DNA from: Thermoplasmatota archaeon
GTDB taxonomy: Archaea > Thermoplasmatota > E2 > DHVEG-1
Direction: 5' to 3'
NCBI GenBank assembly: GCA_018824925.1
Contig: JAHJFH010000245.1
Coordinates: forward strand, 1-7,612
Length of the DNA stretch: 7,612 nucleotides
This document shows, one piece after another, positions 5,491-7,612 of the stretch. Position 1 is the stretch's first letter. The number at the start of each line of letters is the position of its first letter. The position numbers and the translations under genes were made by a program. The notes below the pieces were generated by a model. It had not been told where the DNA came from. It was given only the letters and a program-made list of their open reading frames with translations, and searched no databases.

Positions 5491-7401
5491 ATGAAAAAAA
5501 TCGTATCACTAATAATTATTGCTCTTTTTATTTCTATGGGGCTTCAGGCAGGTACTGCATCAGAAGACATACAACAAATAATCATGGATCACGTTGTGTT
5601 TAACCAACCACGTTTCAAAGAAGCATCAACCACGACAATTCAATATGATTCAGCTGATTCATGGGTTAGCACACCAGGAAAACCGCTTTTACCAATTGTC
5701 ATACAGACCTATACCTATCCCTTTGGAACAGAAATCGATAGCATTGAGGTCACCTATCATACCATTCATAAATTTGTACTTTCAGCACCCCTTCAACGAG
5801 CTGCACAACCATTACCTAAGACGAATGAATTAGATGACAACAAGGATAGCATAGAAATTTCATATGATACAATATTTCCAGATCAGGAATTTGATTATAC
5901 TATTTCAACGGGTTGTGTTTCAAATTGCATTCAACTAATTGTATCCATCTATCTCTATCCTATACAATATATAAATTCTGAACAGACTGTACTAATTTCA
6001 GACGAGTCACAGATAAAAATATGTACCCGAGCACCTGCACATCAAATGATATTTCCACATACAATGGATTTGTTAATTATCACACCAGATAGTTTTTCTG
6101 ACAAAGCGCAATCTTTAGTTGATCATAAAATTGAACAAGGAATTAATACTAGTATGATAACTGTTGAGGAGATACTTGCCAGTTATGAAGGTAGAGATCC
6201 TGCTGAACAACTGAAATATTGTATTAAGGATCAACTGGAAACAACTGGTATTCAATATGTGCTTCTCTTTGGTGGTATGAAAGGGCAACAGCGAGATTGG
6301 TATGTACCCGTTCGATATGCACATCTTGATGATGATTCAAATTTTGAGTCCCGGTATCTAAGTGACCTATATTTTGCTGATATTTATGATGGAGACGGTA
6401 ACTTTTCCGATTGGGATCCTGATGGCAATGGCGTTTTTGCAGAATGGAATAATGATGCAAAAGATATAATTGATTTAGTACCCGATCTTTCAGTTGGGCG
6501 TCTACCCTGCCGAAATACAGTTGAGGCACAACAGATGGTTAATAAGATCATAACCTACGAAACGAGTACCTATGGGCAACCATGGTTTAAACGAATTATA
6601 GCTGTAGGGGGCGATTCAGCACCGGGATATATTTTTAATGAGGGTGAAGAAGAAAATAAACTTGCTATTTCATATCTCCCAGGATTTGAAAATGTAACGC
6701 TATGGACCTCAGATGGAACGCTCACTGGTCCAGATGACGTAGTCTCAGCAATAAATGATGGCTGTGGTTTTTTATTTTTTGATGGTCATGGTAACCCTAG
6801 CACATGGTCTACCCACCCACCTGATAATCATACATGGATCACCGGATTGGATAACAATGATATGCCCAGATTAATGAATGGAGATAAAACCCCAGTTACT
6901 GTTATCGGTGGCTGTCATAATGGTCAATTTAATGTTACGCTTTTGAACATCCCACATGATTGGCTTCGAATGATTAAGCGATTTGTTGATGAAGAAGGTC
7001 TTATAAAAGGGTTCATTGAAGGTACTAATCGGTATTGGCGGAGTCGTTTTTACTATATGGAATGGGTTCCTGAATGTTGGGCCTGGCGATTAACGCGGAA
7101 AATCGGTGGCGGCGGGGTTGCTATTATGGCATATACTGGTCTCGATTGGTTTGCAGAGGGTGATTACAATGAAGATGGAATTCCCGATTGTGTACAGTTT
7201 TTCTCTGGGTTTGCTAACACACAATTCTTCAAAAATTACGGCATCAATAATATGACAATCCTTGGTAAGGCCCACATGCAGACATTAATTGATTACATAC
7301 AAACATTTCCACCGATGATGGAAAAATTGGATTGTAAAACCGTTGAGGAATTTACATTATTGGGAGATCCCAGTTTACAAATAGGGGGATATCCCTCATA
7401 A
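5491..7401 (+). CDS. Secreted gingipain-like cysteine peptidase (family C25)
   Basis: This is a 636-residue extracellular cysteine endopeptidase of the gingipain clan. A Sec signal peptide (MKKIVSLIIIALFISMG..., cut near A20) leads to a beta-rich region of about 165 residues that looks like the gingipain propeptide. From D193 (DLLIITPDSF) the alpha/beta caspase-like catalytic domain begins. The dyad is visible: H433 in FDGHGNPSTW and C475 in GGCHNGQF. Two acidic Gly/Asn loops look calcium-binding: DGDGNFSDWDPDGNG (300-314) and DYNEDGIPD (558-566, a DxNxDGxxD loop). The sequence ends in LLGDPSLQIGGYPS, the usual close of this domain, with no membrane anchor, sorting signal or extra C-terminal domains, so it should be freely released. 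Specificity (Arg, Lys or other) cannot be read from the sequence. It lies between two other signal-peptide genes; the next starts 13 bases after its stop. Related proteases are known from sediment archaea proposed to degrade detrital protein. Confidence 0.9.
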   Translation: MKKIVSLIIIALFISMGLQAGTASEDIQQIIMDHVVFNQPRFKEASTTTIQYDSADSWVSTPGKPLLPIVIQTYTYPFGTEIDSIEVTYHTIHKFVLSAPLQRAAQPLPKTNELDDNKDSIEISYDTIFPDQEFDYTISTGCVSNCIQLIVSIYLYPIQYINSEQTVLISDESQIKICTRAPAHQMIFPHTMDLLIITPDSFSDKAQSLVDHKIEQGINTSMITVEEILASYEGRDPAEQLKYCIKDQLETTGIQYVLLFGGMKGQQRDWYVPVRYAHLDDDSNFESRYLSDLYFADIYDGDGNFSDWDPDGNGVFAEWNNDAKDIIDLVPDLSVGRLPCRNTVEAQQMVNKIITYETSTYGQPWFKRIIAVGGDSAPGYIFNEGEEENKLAISYLPGFENVTLWTSDGTLTGPDDVVSAINDGCGFLFFDGHGNPSTWSTHPPDNHTWITGLDNNDMPRLMNGDKTPVTVIGGCHNGQFNVTLLNIPHDWLRMIKRFVDEEGLIKGFIEGTNRYWRSRFYYMEWVPECWAWRLTRKIGGGGVAIMAYTGLDWFAEGDYNEDGIPDCVQFFSGFANTQFFKNYGINNMTILGKAHMQTLIDYIQTFPPMMEKLDCKTVEEFTLLGDPSLQIGGYPS

Positions 7402-7404
7402 ACT

Positions 7405-7409
7405 GAGGT
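7405..7409 (+). promoter_or_regulatory. Ribosome binding site for 7415
   Basis: GAGGT lies 5 bases before the ATG at 7415 and 8 bases before the ATG at 7418. The second spacing is nearer optimal, so translation may start at MIYRKIVS. The site begins three bases after the peptidase stop, implying tight co-expression. Confidence 0.55.
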
Positions 7410-7414
7410 TGTTA

Positions 7415-7612
7415 ATGATGATATACCGAAAAATTGTCAGCATCATTTTTTGTATTATTTTAATAATAGGTTCATTACCATTTGTGATATCTGCTGGGGG
7501 ATGTAGAAATCCTTTTTTTATAGAATGACTATCATCCCACATACAGGAGGTGAGATTTGGGATGTATCTCACCAAATTAGTTCAGGATGGGATGATAGTC
7601 TTAAAACGAATG
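7415..7612 (+). CDS. Exported protein needing a -1 frameshift, partial at the right edge
   Basis: The zero frame encodes a signal peptide (MMIYRKIVSIIFCIILIIGS..., likely cut after ISA, residue 27) and stops at TGA 7526-7528 after 37 residues, leaving a mature peptide of only about ten residues (GGCRNPFFIE). One base back, the -1 frame is open from the T7 run to the window end: TAT at 7519, then AGA ATG ACT..., giving YRMTIIPHTGGEIWDVSHQI and more. That frame looks coding: two Trp, a Gly/Asp/Ser-rich composition, and about a quarter G/C at third positions, like the neighbours. The zero frame after the TGA has about half. The simplest reading is one exported protein made through a -1 shift at 7513-7519. 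Alternatives are a one-base assembly error in the T run, a broken gene, or a true 37-residue product followed by a coupled gene starting at the overlapping ATGA (7525). Family unknown; the bulk lies beyond the window. Confidence 0.55.
7513..7519 (+). promoter_or_regulatory. Slippery heptamer T_TTT_TTT, candidate -1 frameshift site
   Basis: In the phase of the signal-peptide frame the bases read CCT TTT TTT ATA, so the P- and A-site codons can both re-pair one base back (X_XXY_YYZ with all T). Seven bases (7520-7526) separate it from the stem starting at 7527, within the 5-9 base spacing usual for -1 sites. The zero-frame stop follows at once. Confidence 0.5.
7527..7600. repeat. Nested perfect stem-loops (13 bp outside, 8 bp inside)
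   Basis: GACTATCATCCCA (7527-7539) is exactly complementary to TGGGATGATAGTC (7588-7600). Inside, GGTGAGAT (7549-7556) pairs exactly with ATCTCACC (7566-7573) around a 9-base loop. That loop contains another TGGGATG (7558-7564), which can compete with 7588-7594 for the left arm CATCCCA (7533-7539), so two exclusive folds are possible. The pairing is too long and too well nested to be dismissed as chance, and it sits directly after the slippery run and stop codon. As RNA it is a candidate frameshift stimulator. Confidence 0.75.

Noticed and set aside
7562..7612. Separate gene starting at ATG 7562 behind the GGAGGTGA ribosome site
   Set aside because: This frame has about half G/C at third positions, unlike the genome, and overlaps the better-looking -1 frame; GGA GGT GAG is explained as codons of that frame. 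Kept only as a possibility in a finding.

Overview
The window looks like a piece of an AT-rich euryarchaeal genome, most likely a Thermoplasmata-type or other sediment archaeon. Three things suggest this: a radical SAM enzyme with a C-terminal helix-hairpin-helix (COG1031-like, a family I know mainly from Euryarchaeota); archaeal TATA/BRE boxes placed 25-30 bases before several starts, some giving leaderless or nearly leaderless mRNAs; and a secreted gingipain-like (C25) peptidase of the kind reported from sediment archaea such as MBG-D. The assignment is an inference from gene content; no rRNA or other marker gene is present.

Layout. Bases 1-1122 (minus strand) hold most of a DDE transposase of the IS4/IS1634 type. 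It runs off the left edge and is visibly more GC-rich than the rest (about half G+C against a bit over a third in sampled lines). Its start codon lies in a perfect 9-bp inverted repeat. Bases 1326-3540 (plus) form a tight two-gene unit: the COG1031-like radical SAM protein and, 4 bases later, a short RNase III that has the catalytic domain but no dsRNA-binding domain. Bases 3557-3661 (minus) encode a 34-residue single-span membrane protein, backed by a good TATA box and an oligo-T terminator. Bases 3855-4412 (minus) encode an unrecognised 185-residue basic/acidic cytosolic protein with its own promoter. Bases 4545-7612 (plus) form a run of three exported proteins: a beta-rich protein with a C-terminal 'VPAGTF' motif, the C25 peptidase with its His/Cys dyad, and a signal-peptide gene that leaves the window.

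The most striking signal is at the right edge. The last gene reads a signal peptide and then hits a TGA at 7526. Just before it is a T7 run in the phase T_TTT_TTT (7513-7519), followed by a 7-base spacer and a perfect 13-bp stem (7527-7539 with 7588-7600) that encloses a second perfect 8-bp hairpin. A -1 shift on the slippery run skips the stop and opens a frame with coding-like composition to the window end. This matches the architecture of a programmed -1 ribosomal frameshift, although a one-base homopolymer error or mutation would give the same reading-frame pattern.

How the genes may work together: the radical SAM/RNase III pair could be an RNA modification/processing unit (inference from adjacency only). 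The 4545-7612 genes look like a co-expressed export module around an extracellular protease, probably for protein or peptide degradation.
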